A DNA stretch of 64,000 bases from [Anoxybacillus] calidus (GTDB lineage: Bacteria; Bacillota; Bacilli; Bacillales; Anoxybacillaceae), in assembly GCF_013760845.1 (NCBI RefSeq), contig NZ_JACDUU010000002.1:434001-498000 (forward strand). Direction: 5' to 3'. A model generated the notes under the pieces. That model was not told where the DNA came from, did not search any database, and saw only the letters and a program-made list of their open reading frames with translations. Shown in pieces: positions 9,556-18,493 of this stretch (the stretch's first letter is position 1; each line of letters opens with the position of its first letter). A program made the translations under genes and the position numbers.

Positions 9556-10770
9556 TTAAGACTCAGGTAAATGATCACCTGGTTGGAGGATTGGCACTTC
9601 GATACTCACGGTATGTGTATATTTCAATCCCATTCCTGTATTAAGAACAACAACTCTTTCTCCCTTGCGAATCCATCCTCTCTCGCGCAGGCGACGGGCA
9701 GCTAGAAATGCCGCAGCCCCTTCCGGACAAATAAAAGCCCCCTCGAGACTAGCAACGTTTCGTTGCTCATTCATAATGGCATCGTCTTCTACAGCAATTG
9801 CGCATCCATCTGTCTTGTACAGAGCATCCAATACGAGGAAGTCCCCCAAAGCTTTCGGCACATTAATCCCGAAAGCAACAGTCGAAGAATTTGGCCAGAA
9901 TTCCGATACCTGTTTCTTTTCGTCCCAGGCTTTTACAATTGGAGCACAGTTTTGCGCCTGTACAGCCACCAGCCTTGGCATCTTTCCTTGCACCCATCCA
10001 AGATCCTGCAATTCTTTCAGTGCTTTATAAATCCCTATTAGCCCGACACCCCCTCCAGTCGGATATAAAATCACATCAGGGAGTTCCCAGGAGAATTGCT
10101 CCGCTATCTCCAATCCCATCGTTTTCTTGCCTTCAATACGGTAAGGCTCTTTGAGGGTAGAGGCGTCATACAAGTTTCGCTGCTGGATTGCTTTGCTGAC
10201 TATGGCTCCTGCATCGCTGATTAAACCGTTTACCAAGTAAAGATCGGCTCCAGCGATGGCGCATTCGTTCCTTGTAATCGTAGGAGCATCCACTGGCATG
10301 ACAACAGTCGCTTGAATCCCTGCCCTAGCTGCATAAAGGGACCATGCTGCTCCTGCATTTCCATTCGTCGGCATAGCCAACTTTTTGACTCCCAGTTCTT
10401 TTGCTTTTGATATGCCAACGGCTGCTCCTCTCGCTTTAAAGGTTCCTGTCGGAATCACCCCTTCGTCCTTCATATATAACTGCTCGATATCCATGTCTTT
10501 ACCAAGTCGAGGCATAGGAAGAAGCGGTGTCATGCCTTCTCCTAAAGAAACGATATGCTCAGGATTTTCTACGGGTAATAATTCGTGGTACCGCCATAAG
10601 TTAGGCTCTCGGTTTGCGATCATTTCAGGAGTTAGGTCTTTATGTAATGCGTCAAGATTGTATGCGACAAGCAGAGGCGAACCGCACTCACATAGCTGAT
10701 GCTTTTGATTTGTGTCATATGTTTTTTGACACTTCGGACAGTGTAAATGGGATACATAACTAAATGGCAT
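9556..10770 (-). CDS. Threonine synthase family PLP enzyme with N-terminal zinc-ribbon-like motif
   Basis: A 404-residue fold-type II PLP enzyme. Cys11, Cys14, Cys27 and Cys29 (CPKC...CEC) form a small zinc-ribbon-like head, then SLGEGMTPLL starts the catalytic domain. Lys112 in GTFKARG is the expected PLP Schiff-base lysine and PTGGGVGLIG the phosphate-binding loop. Threonine synthase makes L-threonine from O-phosphohomoserine. This long form is distinct from the roughly 350-residue ThrC of the hom-thrC-thrB operon, so it may be a second copy or a related lyase. AAGGAG precedes the ATG. It stands alone, beside the threonate operon. Confidence 0.82.
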   Translation of the reverse strand: MPFSYVSHLHCPKCQKTYDTNQKHQLCECGSPLLVAYNLDALHKDLTPEMIANREPNLWRYHELLPVENPEHIVSLGEGMTPLLPMPRLGKDMDIEQLYMKDEGVIPTGTFKARGAAVGISKAKELGVKKLAMPTNGNAGAAWSLYAARAGIQATVVMPVDAPTITRNECAIAGADLYLVNGLISDAGAIVSKAIQQRNLYDASTLKEPYRIEGKKTMGLEIAEQFSWELPDVILYPTGGGVGLIGIYKALKELQDLGWVQGKMPRLVAVQAQNCAPIVKAWDEKKQVSEFWPNSSTVAFGINVPKALGDFLVLDALYKTDGCAIAVEDDAIMNEQRNVASLEGAFICPEGAAAFLAARRLRERGWIRKGERVVVLNTGMGLKYTHTVSIEVPILQPGDHLPES

Positions 10771-11416
10771 GATACACTTTCTCCTTCGGTTTATTTATGT
10801 AAATAAAATTCTTCTAATCTTGCTTTTTTCAAGAATAGACGCTTATCAAAGGAAAGGTTGCTGAGCGTTCCTTTATTTCTATCATGAGATTACAAATTTT
10901 ATATTTTTTAGAACGTAGAACGTGTTACAAAGCACATCATTCATGTATAAATGAACATAAACAGCTATCTAAATTGGCTTACTGGCTTGTAATAAAGATT
11001 TATTCTATTGATTTCATTCCGTTAAATCTTGATGTCTTGGAGAAGGAGTTCTGTATAACTACTTTTCTTTTTCCTATATGATTAATTTAACATAAAAACA
11101 TATAAAACAGATAATTCATACTTGAATAGTATGTTTTTTGTTCGTAATCATATCATCATATTTATTGACTGTCAATATCTGAATGAAAAGGTTGTTATTG
11201 GACGGATTGACTAACACAGTAAATGACTAAAGCCCCGACCTAACTCGTTTTTCAAGGCGACTTTACTAGTAAAAAACTTTTTGAGTCTGTTTGTGATTCA
11301 ATCGATGGTATGTTCTTTCTTCTGAAGGATAATTGGCGAATAAAAAAATCCTTATTGGCATATTTCTTTTTCAAAAGTAAATCACAATTTTGTATCGCAC
11401 AAATTCAAAAAAAGGA
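10771..11416. other. Long AT-rich intergenic region
   Basis: About 650 bases between divergent genes. Frames such as 10884-11081 lack recognisable content and ribosome binding sites. No T-box or other leader was seen before the threonine synthase gene. Confidence 0.5.
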
Positions 11417-11456
11417 ATGAAAGCGTATCCATGGAATTGTTTACTAATGCTACAAT
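11417..11456 (+). promoter_or_regulatory. cre-like site and extended -10 promoter of the polyol PTS operon
   Basis: ATGAAAGCGTATCCA (11417-11431) fits the catabolite-responsive element consensus WTGNAANCGNWNNCA at every defined position. It is followed by TGCTACAAT (11448-11456), an extended -10, about 25 bp before the regulator start. A cre across the -35 region implies CcpA repression in rich sugar, the usual rule for polyol PTS genes. Confidence 0.6.
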
Positions 11457-11480
11457 GAACGTAAAGAAAGGAGGGATACC

Positions 11481-13538
11481 ATGATGCTTGATGTCAGAAG
11501 TATCCATCTCTTAAGAGAGGTGATGCAGAATCCGAATATTAGTAGTAAAGAATTAGAAAAGAAATATCAGTTAAGTCGTAGACAGATTGGATACAGCTTC
11601 GAAAAAATAAATTTATGGTTAAAAAGTAAAAATATACCTAAAATTGAACGAACGAATAATGGTTACTTTCTTATCGATAAAAGTTTAAAATCTAAACTTG
11701 GTCTTGAAGAAGAATTTAGAGATGAGGATTTAAGCGAGTTATCCAAAATGCAACGAGTAAACATAATTTTGCTCATGTTATTAAGCAAAAATGAAGAACT
11801 TTCATTAGCTCATTTTACGAGTGAATTAAAAGTAAGCAAAAATACCGTGATGGATGACTTGAAAAAAGTAAAGAAAATGGCTAATCATTCTGGCCTTGAG
11901 CTTCGGTACTCGCGAAAACATGGATATCTAATAGAAGGAAAAGAGTTCAACATTCGCAAGTTATTGATATCCACAATAGACAAGGTTTTGAAAATGGATC
12001 GAGGAATCGAAAGAGTAAGACGAATTACTCAGTTATCAGATAAAGAAATAATGGAATTTAGAAGAAAGATTGAACAGGTGGAAAAATCATTAAATTTGAA
12101 GTTTACCGACGAAAAGATTGAAATCATGCCTTATATTTTACTTCTTATGTTAAGAAGAATTAAGCAAGGGATGCAAATTGGATCATTTTATATCAATTAT
12201 AAAGAAATTTCGGATACAAAAGAGTATTTGGCTACTGAGGAAATTCTTCATGATGTTAAAGATGTTCCAGAAGAAGAGCGTCTCTTTATCACGCTACATT
12301 TACTCACAACGAATGTACATTGGTCAGAAGGATTGACAGAAGCAACGATTCCCAATTTAGTGCAAGCGTTGGATGAAATGCTTGTACTTTTTGAAAAAAA
12401 TACATGCATTTTTTTGAAAGAGAGAGATCAGCTACTTCATAAGTTGCTTCTTCATATGAAACCAGCATATTACCGGATTAAGTATCACTTAACAGAAGCT
12501 AATGATATGTATGAAATGGTTAACCAAGACTTTAAAGAGCTTCATCATTTAGTGAAAAAGTCTATTCAACCATTGATTGACTTAATTGGATGTGAAATTC
12601 CAGAAAGCGAAGTCGTTTACTTAACGATATTAATCGGGGGATGGCTTACAAGGCAAGGAGAAAATATAAGTAAAAGAATGAAAGCAGTAGTTGTTTGTCC
12701 TAAAGGAGTTTCCATTTCCCGATTAATGTTCAGTACGTTAAGAGAATTGTTTCCAGAGTTTATATTTCTAGATTCATTATCAATTAGGGAATTCCAAGAG
12801 TATTCAATGGACTACGACATTGTTTTTGCACCAGTGTTTTTAGAAACAAAGAAAAAATTTTTTCTCGTGAATTCCTTTCTCGGATACGAAGAGAAAAAAA
12901 GATTACGTAAACAAGTAATGCTCGAATTATATGGATATGTGCCAAATGAATTAAACATAGAGGATATATTAGAAATTGTCGAAAAGCATTGTGTAATAAA
13001 GGATAGAAAAAACTTATCAAAACAGTTATTGGAGTACATTAATCAAAATCAGACAGCGGAGTTTAGCTACGGATTTAGTATAAAAAATCCAAATTTATAT
13101 GAATTAATAACGCCTTCGATGATTACTTTGCGCCACTCGGTTCATTCTTGGGAGGAGGCGATTGAACTTGCCTCACAGCCATTATTAAAGAGGAATCATA
13201 TTACAAAGCATTATATAGAGGCCATGATTCAGCGCTGTCATTATGATCCATATATTGTCATTGCTCCAAATACCGCGATCCCTCATGCTGCACCAGATGA
13301 AGGAGTAAACGAGATTTCAATGAGTTTGCTTCGGTTAAGGAGAGGAGTAACCTTTGCGACGGATTATTCGATACAGTTAGTGATTATTATCGCAGCGTTA
13401 GATAAAGATCGTCATCTTCGTGCCCTTACGCAGTTAATGAGGCTAGTAAGGAATGATCAAGATCGTCAGCAAATGATAAATGCAAAATCTGTTTATGAGA
13501 TACACGAAATCATCAAAAAATATGCCGTTGATCAATAA
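11481..13538 (+). CDS. PRD-containing PTS-regulated transcriptional activator (MtlR/LicR type)
   Basis: A 685-residue modular regulator: helix-turn-helix at about 15-45 and a second at about 105-135, two PTS regulation domains (about 180-290 and 295-395), an EIIB-like domain with Cys406 (VVVCPKGVS) and a C-terminal EIIA domain with phospho-accepting His602 (AIPHAAPD). Proteins of this build are DNA-binding activators tuned by HPr and cognate EII phosphorylation. It heads the PTS operon. The order regulator-EIIA-EIIB-EIIC-dehydrogenase-small ORF-dehydrogenase resembles, from memory, the arabitol (atl) locus of Bacillus methanolicus. Confidence 0.9.
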   Translation: MMLDVRSIHLLREVMQNPNISSKELEKKYQLSRRQIGYSFEKINLWLKSKNIPKIERTNNGYFLIDKSLKSKLGLEEEFRDEDLSELSKMQRVNIILLMLLSKNEELSLAHFTSELKVSKNTVMDDLKKVKKMANHSGLELRYSRKHGYLIEGKEFNIRKLLISTIDKVLKMDRGIERVRRITQLSDKEIMEFRRKIEQVEKSLNLKFTDEKIEIMPYILLLMLRRIKQGMQIGSFYINYKEISDTKEYLATEEILHDVKDVPEEERLFITLHLLTTNVHWSEGLTEATIPNLVQALDEMLVLFEKNTCIFLKERDQLLHKLLLHMKPAYYRIKYHLTEANDMYEMVNQDFKELHHLVKKSIQPLIDLIGCEIPESEVVYLTILIGGWLTRQGENISKRMKAVVVCPKGVSISRLMFSTLRELFPEFIFLDSLSIREFQEYSMDYDIVFAPVFLETKKKFFLVNSFLGYEEKKRLRKQVMLELYGYVPNELNIEDILEIVEKHCVIKDRKNLSKQLLEYINQNQTAEFSYGFSIKNPNLYELITPSMITLRHSVHSWEEAIELASQPLLKRNHITKHYIEAMIQRCHYDPYIVIAPNTAIPHAAPDEGVNEISMSLLRLRRGVTFATDYSIQLVIIIAALDKDRHLRALTQLMRLVRNDQDRQQMINAKSVYEIHEIIKKYAVDQ

Positions 13539-13571
13539 ATGTGCGTTTGAAAATATTGAGGTGAAAAATAG

Positions 13572-14039
13572 GTGTGTGAAATATACTTTGATGAATCATT
13601 AATTTTGAAGGACATAGATGTAAATAGTAGAGAAGAATTATTAAGAACAATGGCTACCAATCTGTTTAGAAAAGGATTAGTAAAAGAAAGTTTTATCGAA
13701 GCGGTTATTGAGAGAGAAAAAAATTTTGCTACGGGTCTACCTACAAGTAGCATATCTGTTGCGATCCCTCATACAGATTCAGAGCATGTCAATAAAAAAG
13801 CAATAAGTGTAGCGATATTAAAAGAACCAGTGAATTTTGGGGTTATGGGAGAGATCAACGTAGAAACTCCTGTTCAAATCGTCTTTATGCTTGCCATCGA
13901 TAAGAAAGACTCTCATCTCGTTCTTCTTCAGAAACTAATGGAAATCTTTCAAAACGCAGAGGAATTGCAGTTTCTAATATTAGAAGAAAATAAGACAAAC
14001 ATAAAAAAACGCTTAACTAACCATTTACAAATACGATAA
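13572..14039 (+). CDS. PTS EIIA component, galactitol/fructose type
   Basis: A 155-residue EIIA of the mannitol/fructose PTS-2 fold. His67 in VAIPHTDSEHV is the phosphorylated residue. It takes phosphate from HPr and passes it to the EIIB encoded next. The start is a GTG with GAGGTG about 9 nt upstream; no in-frame ATG gives a complete domain. Confidence 0.9.
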   Translation: MCEIYFDESLILKDIDVNSREELLRTMATNLFRKGLVKESFIEAVIEREKNFATGLPTSSISVAIPHTDSEHVNKKAISVAILKEPVNFGVMGEINVETPVQIVFMLAIDKKDSHLVLLQKLMEIFQNAEELQFLILEENKTNIKKRLTNHLQIR

Positions 14040-14053
14040 AAGGGGAGATTGAC

Positions 14054-14338
14054 ATGAAGAAAAAACAAGTATTAGTGGCATGCGGAGCAGGGATTGCCAC
14101 ATCTACAATTGTGAATAAGGAAATCGAAGAGATTTGCAAAGAAAACAATATTGAATGCGACATTGTTCAAATTAAAATCACTGAAGTAGGTTCATATGTC
14201 GATACAGCCGATCTATTAATTAGCACAACGATTGTTCAAACGGAATACCCGTTCCCAGTCATCAATGCACGAGCGTTTTTAACGGGAATTGGATTAGATG
14301 AAGTAAAAAAAGAAATATTGGAACAGTTAAAAAAATAA
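14054..14338 (+). CDS. PTS EIIB component, galactitol type
   Basis: A 94-residue EIIB. Cys10 in VLVACGAGIATST is the phosphocysteine, with the glycine-rich P-loop typical of GatB. It transfers phosphate from EIIA to the polyol entering through EIIC. The upstream AAAAGGGGAG supports the start. Confidence 0.92.
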   Translation: MKKKQVLVACGAGIATSTIVNKEIEEICKENNIECDIVQIKITEVGSYVDTADLLISTTIVQTEYPFPVINARAFLTGIGLDEVKKEILEQLKK

Positions 14339-14422
14339 TCTAGAGAATTTGATATAACACAATTTGGATTCCGTGATTTCCACATGGAATCCAAAAGTTC
14401 ATCTTCGGAGGGGTTTAAAACG

Positions 14423-15685
14423 ATGAAGGAATTTGTTCATGCGTTGCAATCATTTTTAGGTTTAGGTGCAACTGTTATTTTGCCAATTGCTATTTTCTTA
14501 CTTGGTTTGCTATTTGGTCAAAAACCTGGAAAAGCTTTTAGAGCGGGTTTAACGATAGGTGTGGCATTCGTTGGAATTTTCTTAGTGGTAGATTTACTCG
14601 TAAGCAACTTAGGTCCAGCGGCCCAGGGGATGGTTGAGAGATTTGGAATTCAATTACATGTAATTGATGTTGGTTGGCCAGCAGCAGCTTCTATTTCGTG
14701 GGCTTCTCCCGTTGCGGCATTTATTATACCGCTTGGGTTACTAGTAAATGTTTTAATGCTGATCACCAAAACAACGAAAACAATGAACGTGGATATTTGG
14801 AATTTTTGGCATTATACGTTCATGGGGGCCATTGTTTATGCTTTATCAGGCAGTATCATTCAAGGATTAATTGCTGCGCTTTTATTCCAAATTGTATGTT
14901 TAAAAATTGCCGATTGGACAGCTCCGATGTTAGAGAATTACTTTGGATTGCCAGGAATATCGGTTGCTACCGGAAGTACGGTTTCTTATGCCGTTCTTGG
15001 AATTCCACTGGTGAAATTGATGCAAAAGATTCCTATCATTAAAAACTTAAATGCTGATCCTGAAACAATCCAAAAAAGATTCGGAATATTCGGGGAACCA
15101 ATTTTTATGGGGCTCATTCTTGGTTTAGCTTTAGGTTTACTTGCCGGTTATTCCGTTGGCGATACGATTAAAATTGGTATGTCAATGGCAGCCGTTATGG
15201 TTCTTATGCCTAGAATGGTGAAAATTTTAATGGAAGGGCTTATGCCTATTTCGGAATCAGCACGTCAATTGCTTCAAAAGAAATTTGGTGCTCAAAACAT
15301 TTATATTGGACTTGATGCGGCTGTTGCCATTGGTCATCCAGCCGTTATTTCAACAGCGTTAATTCTCGTTCCGATCACAGTGGTTTTAGCTGTAATTTTA
15401 CCAGGTAATAATGTGCTTCCATTCGGTGACTTAGCAACGATTCCCTTTATTGTTGCATTTATAGTTGGCGCTTCACGAGGGAATATTGTTCATTCTGTGA
15501 TTGTTGGCACCGTTATGATTGCTTTATCCCTTTACATGGCCACAGATCTTGCGGATCTTCATACACAAATGGCTATAGATGCTAAATTCCATATGCCTGA
15601 AGGAGCAAGCGAAATATCTAGTATCGACCAAGGTGGTAACTTCATTAACTACGTAATCTATAAGTTTTTTGCTTTAATCAATTAA
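14423..15685 (+). CDS. PTS EIIC component, galactitol/pentitol permease
   Basis: A 420-residue polytopic permease of the GatC family with many hydrophobic helices. The conserved RFGIFGEPIFMG loop (about residues 217-228) is the family's signature region. It moves the polyol across the membrane while EIIB phosphorylates it. The frame opens 13 codons earlier at 14384, but the ATG at 14423 has GGAGGGG at 8 nt and begins MKEFVHALQ like other GatC proteins. Pentitol specificity is inferred from the two dehydrogenases and the absence of an aldolase. Confidence 0.9.
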   Translation: MKEFVHALQSFLGLGATVILPIAIFLLGLLFGQKPGKAFRAGLTIGVAFVGIFLVVDLLVSNLGPAAQGMVERFGIQLHVIDVGWPAAASISWASPVAAFIIPLGLLVNVLMLITKTTKTMNVDIWNFWHYTFMGAIVYALSGSIIQGLIAALLFQIVCLKIADWTAPMLENYFGLPGISVATGSTVSYAVLGIPLVKLMQKIPIIKNLNADPETIQKRFGIFGEPIFMGLILGLALGLLAGYSVGDTIKIGMSMAAVMVLMPRMVKILMEGLMPISESARQLLQKKFGAQNIYIGLDAAVAIGHPAVISTALILVPITVVLAVILPGNNVLPFGDLATIPFIVAFIVGASRGNIVHSVIVGTVMIALSLYMATDLADLHTQMAIDAKFHMPEGASEISSIDQGGNFINYVIYKFFALIN

Positions 15686-15726
15686 TCTTTTTCATCGTAT
15701 ATCCAAAATGGAGAGGAGGACGTAAA

Positions 15727-16758
15727 ATGAAAGCTTTAGTCAAAAAAGAACTAGGATTTGGCAATCTAGAGATTGTAGATGTGGAAGAACCGAAAGTAGG
15801 CAAAGACCAAGTTAAAATATTAGTGAAATATAGTGGGATATGTGGCACCGATATTCATACGTATGAAGGACATTATAAAGTGAAGGCGCCTGTTATTTTA
15901 GGGCATGAATTTTCAGGGGAAATAGTAGAAGTCGGTGAAAATGTGACAGAATTTAAACCAGGAGACAGAGTAACGTCAGAAACGACTTTTTACATTTGTG
16001 GAACATGCATTTACTGTCGATTAGGAGATTACAATTTATGTAGCAGTAGAAAGGGATTAGGAACACAACAAAATGGTAGCTTTGCTAAGTATGTAATTGC
16101 TAGAAAAGAAAGCATTCATAAGCTTCCTGAACATGTAGATTATGTATCGGCTGCTATGACTGAGCCACTTGCATGTGCGCACCATGCAGTTGCGAAAGCG
16201 ACCATTAAGGAAGGAGATGTTGTTGTTGTTTTAGGTCCTGGACCAATTGGGTTGCTTACGGCTCAAATAGTAAAAACGTATGGAGCGACCGTTATCATTA
16301 CTGGATTGTCTACGGATCAACTTCGTCTAGAAAAGGCGAAAGAATTAGGAATGGATTATGCTGTTAATATTCAAGAAGAAGACATAAGCAGTGTTGTAAA
16401 AAGCTTAACAGATGGGTACGGTGCTGATGTTGTTTTTGAATGCACAGGGGCTGTTTCAGCGGTGAATATGGGGCTAGATTTATTGAAAAAGAAAGGGCAA
16501 TTTATACAGGTAGGTATTTTTGCAAAATCTGAGATTCCTATTGACTCGGAAAAGATTATTCAAAAAGAAATCACGATGGTCGGATCGAGAAGTCAAAAAC
16601 CGAGTGACTGGGAACCGGTATTAGCATTAATGAATGAAAAGAAAGTGAATGCCAAAGCGCTTGTTACGCATCAATTTAGTATTGCCCAATGGGATGAAGC
16701 GTACAAGGTAATTAAAAGTGGAGAAGCCATTAAAGTGTTGTTAACACCTATCGATTAA
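15727..16758 (+). CDS. Zinc-dependent medium-chain dehydrogenase, probable polyol-phosphate dehydrogenase 1
   Basis: A 343-residue MDR enzyme. Catalytic zinc ligands are Cys39 (GICGTD) and His60-Glu61 (GHE); structural zinc cysteines are 91, 94, 97 and 105. The Rossmann motif is VLGPGPIGLL. The family oxidises polyols or polyol phosphates with NAD(P). Its place right after EIIC indicates that it converts the imported polyol phosphate to a ketose phosphate. AGGAGGACG precedes the ATG, and the stop codon overlaps the next tiny frame (TAATG). Confidence 0.9.
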   Translation: MKALVKKELGFGNLEIVDVEEPKVGKDQVKILVKYSGICGTDIHTYEGHYKVKAPVILGHEFSGEIVEVGENVTEFKPGDRVTSETTFYICGTCIYCRLGDYNLCSSRKGLGTQQNGSFAKYVIARKESIHKLPEHVDYVSAAMTEPLACAHHAVAKATIKEGDVVVVLGPGPIGLLTAQIVKTYGATVIITGLSTDQLRLEKAKELGMDYAVNIQEEDISSVVKSLTDGYGADVVFECTGAVSAVNMGLDLLKKKGQFIQVGIFAKSEIPIDSEKIIQKEITMVGSRSQKPSDWEPVLALMNEKKVNAKALVTHQFSIAQWDEAYKVIKSGEAIKVLLTPID

Positions 16759-16853
16759 TGGAAACAACAGTAGTGTCTTTGAATATCAATGACGGGATAT
16801 ATGAAATCCAAACAGATATGTATAAAGGAATCGTCATTTTTATAGCTGTCTAG
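16758..16853 (+). CDS. Possible 31-codon ORF coupled to the dehydrogenase stop
   Basis: METTVVSLNINDGIYEIQ... (31 residues) starts on the ATG of a TAATG stop-start overlap with the preceding gene, an arrangement that allows coupled translation. There is no independent ribosome binding site and no family I recognise. It could equally be a decayed gene start. Confidence 0.3.
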   Translation: METTVVSLNINDGIYEIQTDMYKGIVIFIAV

Positions 16854-16886
16854 GAGTTAAATGAGAAGGGGAGGCGGGCGGCATTT

Positions 16887-17078
16887 ATGATTGAAAAGAT
16901 TCTTGATGTTGTACTTGGACCGTATGGGAGAATGGTGGGGGATTTTTATGTTCAACATCAGATGCTGATGAATACTATTGTTGTAGGTTTAGCATTAGCC
17001 TCTAAATTTTATTTAAAACATAAAATATCTACCCAATCCAATCTTTCTGTTAAGACGACAGGAGGTAAGGAACGATAA
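16887..17078 (+). CDS. Small membrane-associated protein of the polyol PTS operon
   Basis: A 63-residue protein with one hydrophobic helix (about 27-44, MLMNTIVVGLALASKFYL) and a basic C-terminus. AAGGGGAGG lies about 12 nt before the ATG. It is nested between two dehydrogenase genes in the same direction with short gaps, so it is transcribed with them. I do not recognise the family; a role in tuning the permease or dehydrogenases is possible but unsupported. Confidence 0.55.
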   Translation: MIEKILDVVLGPYGRMVGDFYVQHQMLMNTIVVGLALASKFYLKHKISTQSNLSVKTTGGKER

Positions 17079-17099
17079 ACAGAAAGGATGTAAAAGGTA

Positions 17100-18152
17100 A
17101 TGAAGGCATTAACGTTGCATGGAAAAAGAGATTTACGATACGTAGAGTTAGAGGAACCAGTTATTGAGAAAAGTGATGAAGTGATAATCAAAGTAAAAGC
17201 GGCAGGTATTTGTGGTTCTGACTTATCAAGATATGCCAAGTTAGGCCCTTATGTTGAAGGAATGATATGGGGACATGAGTTCAGCGGTGAAGTCGTTGCG
17301 ATCGGATCTGACGTCAGCCATGTTAAAATCGGTGACCGTGTGGCAGGATGTCCGACACTTTATTGTGGAAAGTGTGATAGTTGTAAAAAAGGATTGCTGT
17401 CGCAATGTGAAAAATTAACCGTAATTGGAGCTAGGCATCCTGGAGCGTTTGCCGAGTATGTAAAGCTCCCTGTAGAAAATGTACTCCCTATACCCGAAAC
17501 GATTGATTTTGATACTGCTGCATTTATAGAGCCATCAGCTGTAGTGGCACATGGGTTTTACCGAACTACCATACAGCCTGGCGCGGATGTTGCCGTAATG
17601 GGATGTGGAAGTATTGGATTATTAGCTATTCAGTGGGCTAAAATTTTCGGTGCTAGTAAGGTGTATGCAATCGACATTGATCATAAGAAATTAAACATGG
17701 CAAAAGAAGTCGGTGCAGATGCTGTTATCCATTCAGTAGAAAAATCGGCTTATGAACAGTTAATGGAATTAACGCATGGAAATGGGGTTGATTTAGTCAT
17801 TGAGTCAGCTGGTTCTCCTGTTACATCTGCTCAAGTGTTTGCGCTAGCGAAAAAAAGAGGGCAAGTCTTGTTTTTGGGTATCCCCTACTCAGACGTAAAC
17901 ATCGAACGATTTTATTTCGAAAAAATCGTAAGAAATGAGTTAACTGTACTAGGATCTTGGAATGCGATCTCAGCTCCATTTCCAGGTAAAGAGTGGAGTA
18001 CAACCATTCAATGCATGGACAAGGGACAAATTAATGTAAAACCATTCATCACTCATCGTGTTTCTCTTATAGAGGGACCAGAAATTTTTGAAAAAATCAT
18101 AAACAAAAACGGATTTTTCGGAAAGGTTCTCTTCTATCCAGAAATATCATAA
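17100..18152 (+). CDS. Zinc-dependent medium-chain dehydrogenase, galactitol-1-phosphate 5-dehydrogenase-like
   Basis: A 350-residue MDR enzyme close to GatD in layout. Catalytic zinc ligands are Cys38 (GICGSD) and His59-Glu60 (WGHEFSG); structural zinc cysteines are 89, 92, 95 and 103; the NAD motif is VMGCGSIGLL. GatD oxidises galactitol 1-phosphate to tagatose 6-phosphate. As no tagatose-bisphosphate aldolase or kinase is present, a pentitol phosphate (arabitol 1- or 5-phosphate to xylulose or ribulose 5-phosphate) fits better, with the two dehydrogenases serving different phosphates. Last gene of the operon; no clear terminator follows. Confidence 0.9.
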   Translation: MKALTLHGKRDLRYVELEEPVIEKSDEVIIKVKAAGICGSDLSRYAKLGPYVEGMIWGHEFSGEVVAIGSDVSHVKIGDRVAGCPTLYCGKCDSCKKGLLSQCEKLTVIGARHPGAFAEYVKLPVENVLPIPETIDFDTAAFIEPSAVVAHGFYRTTIQPGADVAVMGCGSIGLLAIQWAKIFGASKVYAIDIDHKKLNMAKEVGADAVIHSVEKSAYEQLMELTHGNGVDLVIESAGSPVTSAQVFALAKKRGQVLFLGIPYSDVNIERFYFEKIVRNELTVLGSWNAISAPFPGKEWSTTIQCMDKGQINVKPFITHRVSLIEGPEIFEKIINKNGFFGKVLFYPEIS

Positions 18153-18202
18153 TAAATAGTTATTAATAATCGAACTGACCATCGCTAGTAGGAACAAATC
18201 GT

Positions 18203-18268
18203 TCAATAATTAGTGATAAGATCAATCAAGAATCCTAGTAGAAGCAGTCCAGCAATAGTATCATTCAT
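18203..18268 (-). CDS. Possible 21-residue hydrophobic peptide
   Basis: MNDTIAGLLLLGFLIDLITNY is one short membrane-spanning helix with a polar start and a Tyr end. GGAGGCGA lies 10-12 nt upstream and a TATAAT hexamer sits about 35 nt further. Size and form resemble Fst/Ldr-like toxins or small stress peptides, but no antisense RNA was identified. Low confidence. Confidence 0.3.
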   Translation of the reverse strand: MNDTIAGLLLLGFLIDLITNY

Positions 18269-18444
18269 CCCATCTTCTCGCCTCCAGCTTTTATTTTATT
18301 ATATTTTCTCACGCCATTGATCAATCATTCCATTTCTTTTTAAGAATCATTTAAACTTAGATTTCGAACAGAAAGTTCTAAGTTAATAGAGATTTTATCC
18401 AGGCAGCTACCTTTTTTCTTTTGAGATGTTTTTAAGATGAATCC

Positions 18445-18491
18445 TTGACTGCATAAACACCTTACACTACAATGATTAGTGTGAGGTGTTT
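18445..18491 (+). promoter_or_regulatory. blaI-type promoter with overlapping 14-bp inverted repeat
   Basis: TTGACT (18445-18450), a 17-bp spacer and TACAAT (18468-18473) form a near-consensus SigA promoter. An inverted repeat with 14-bp arms (18455-18468 and 18478-18491, one G-T mismatch, core ACACCTTACACT / AGTGTGAGGTGT) covers the -10 and the start region and contains the ribosome binding site. This is the expected location of an autoregulatory BlaI-family operator. Confidence 0.75.
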
Positions 18492-18493
18492 CT

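Noticed and set aside
10771-11000. T-box or threonine leader before the threonine synthase gene
   Set aside because: No conserved T-box sequence and no terminator/antiterminator pair on the minus strand.
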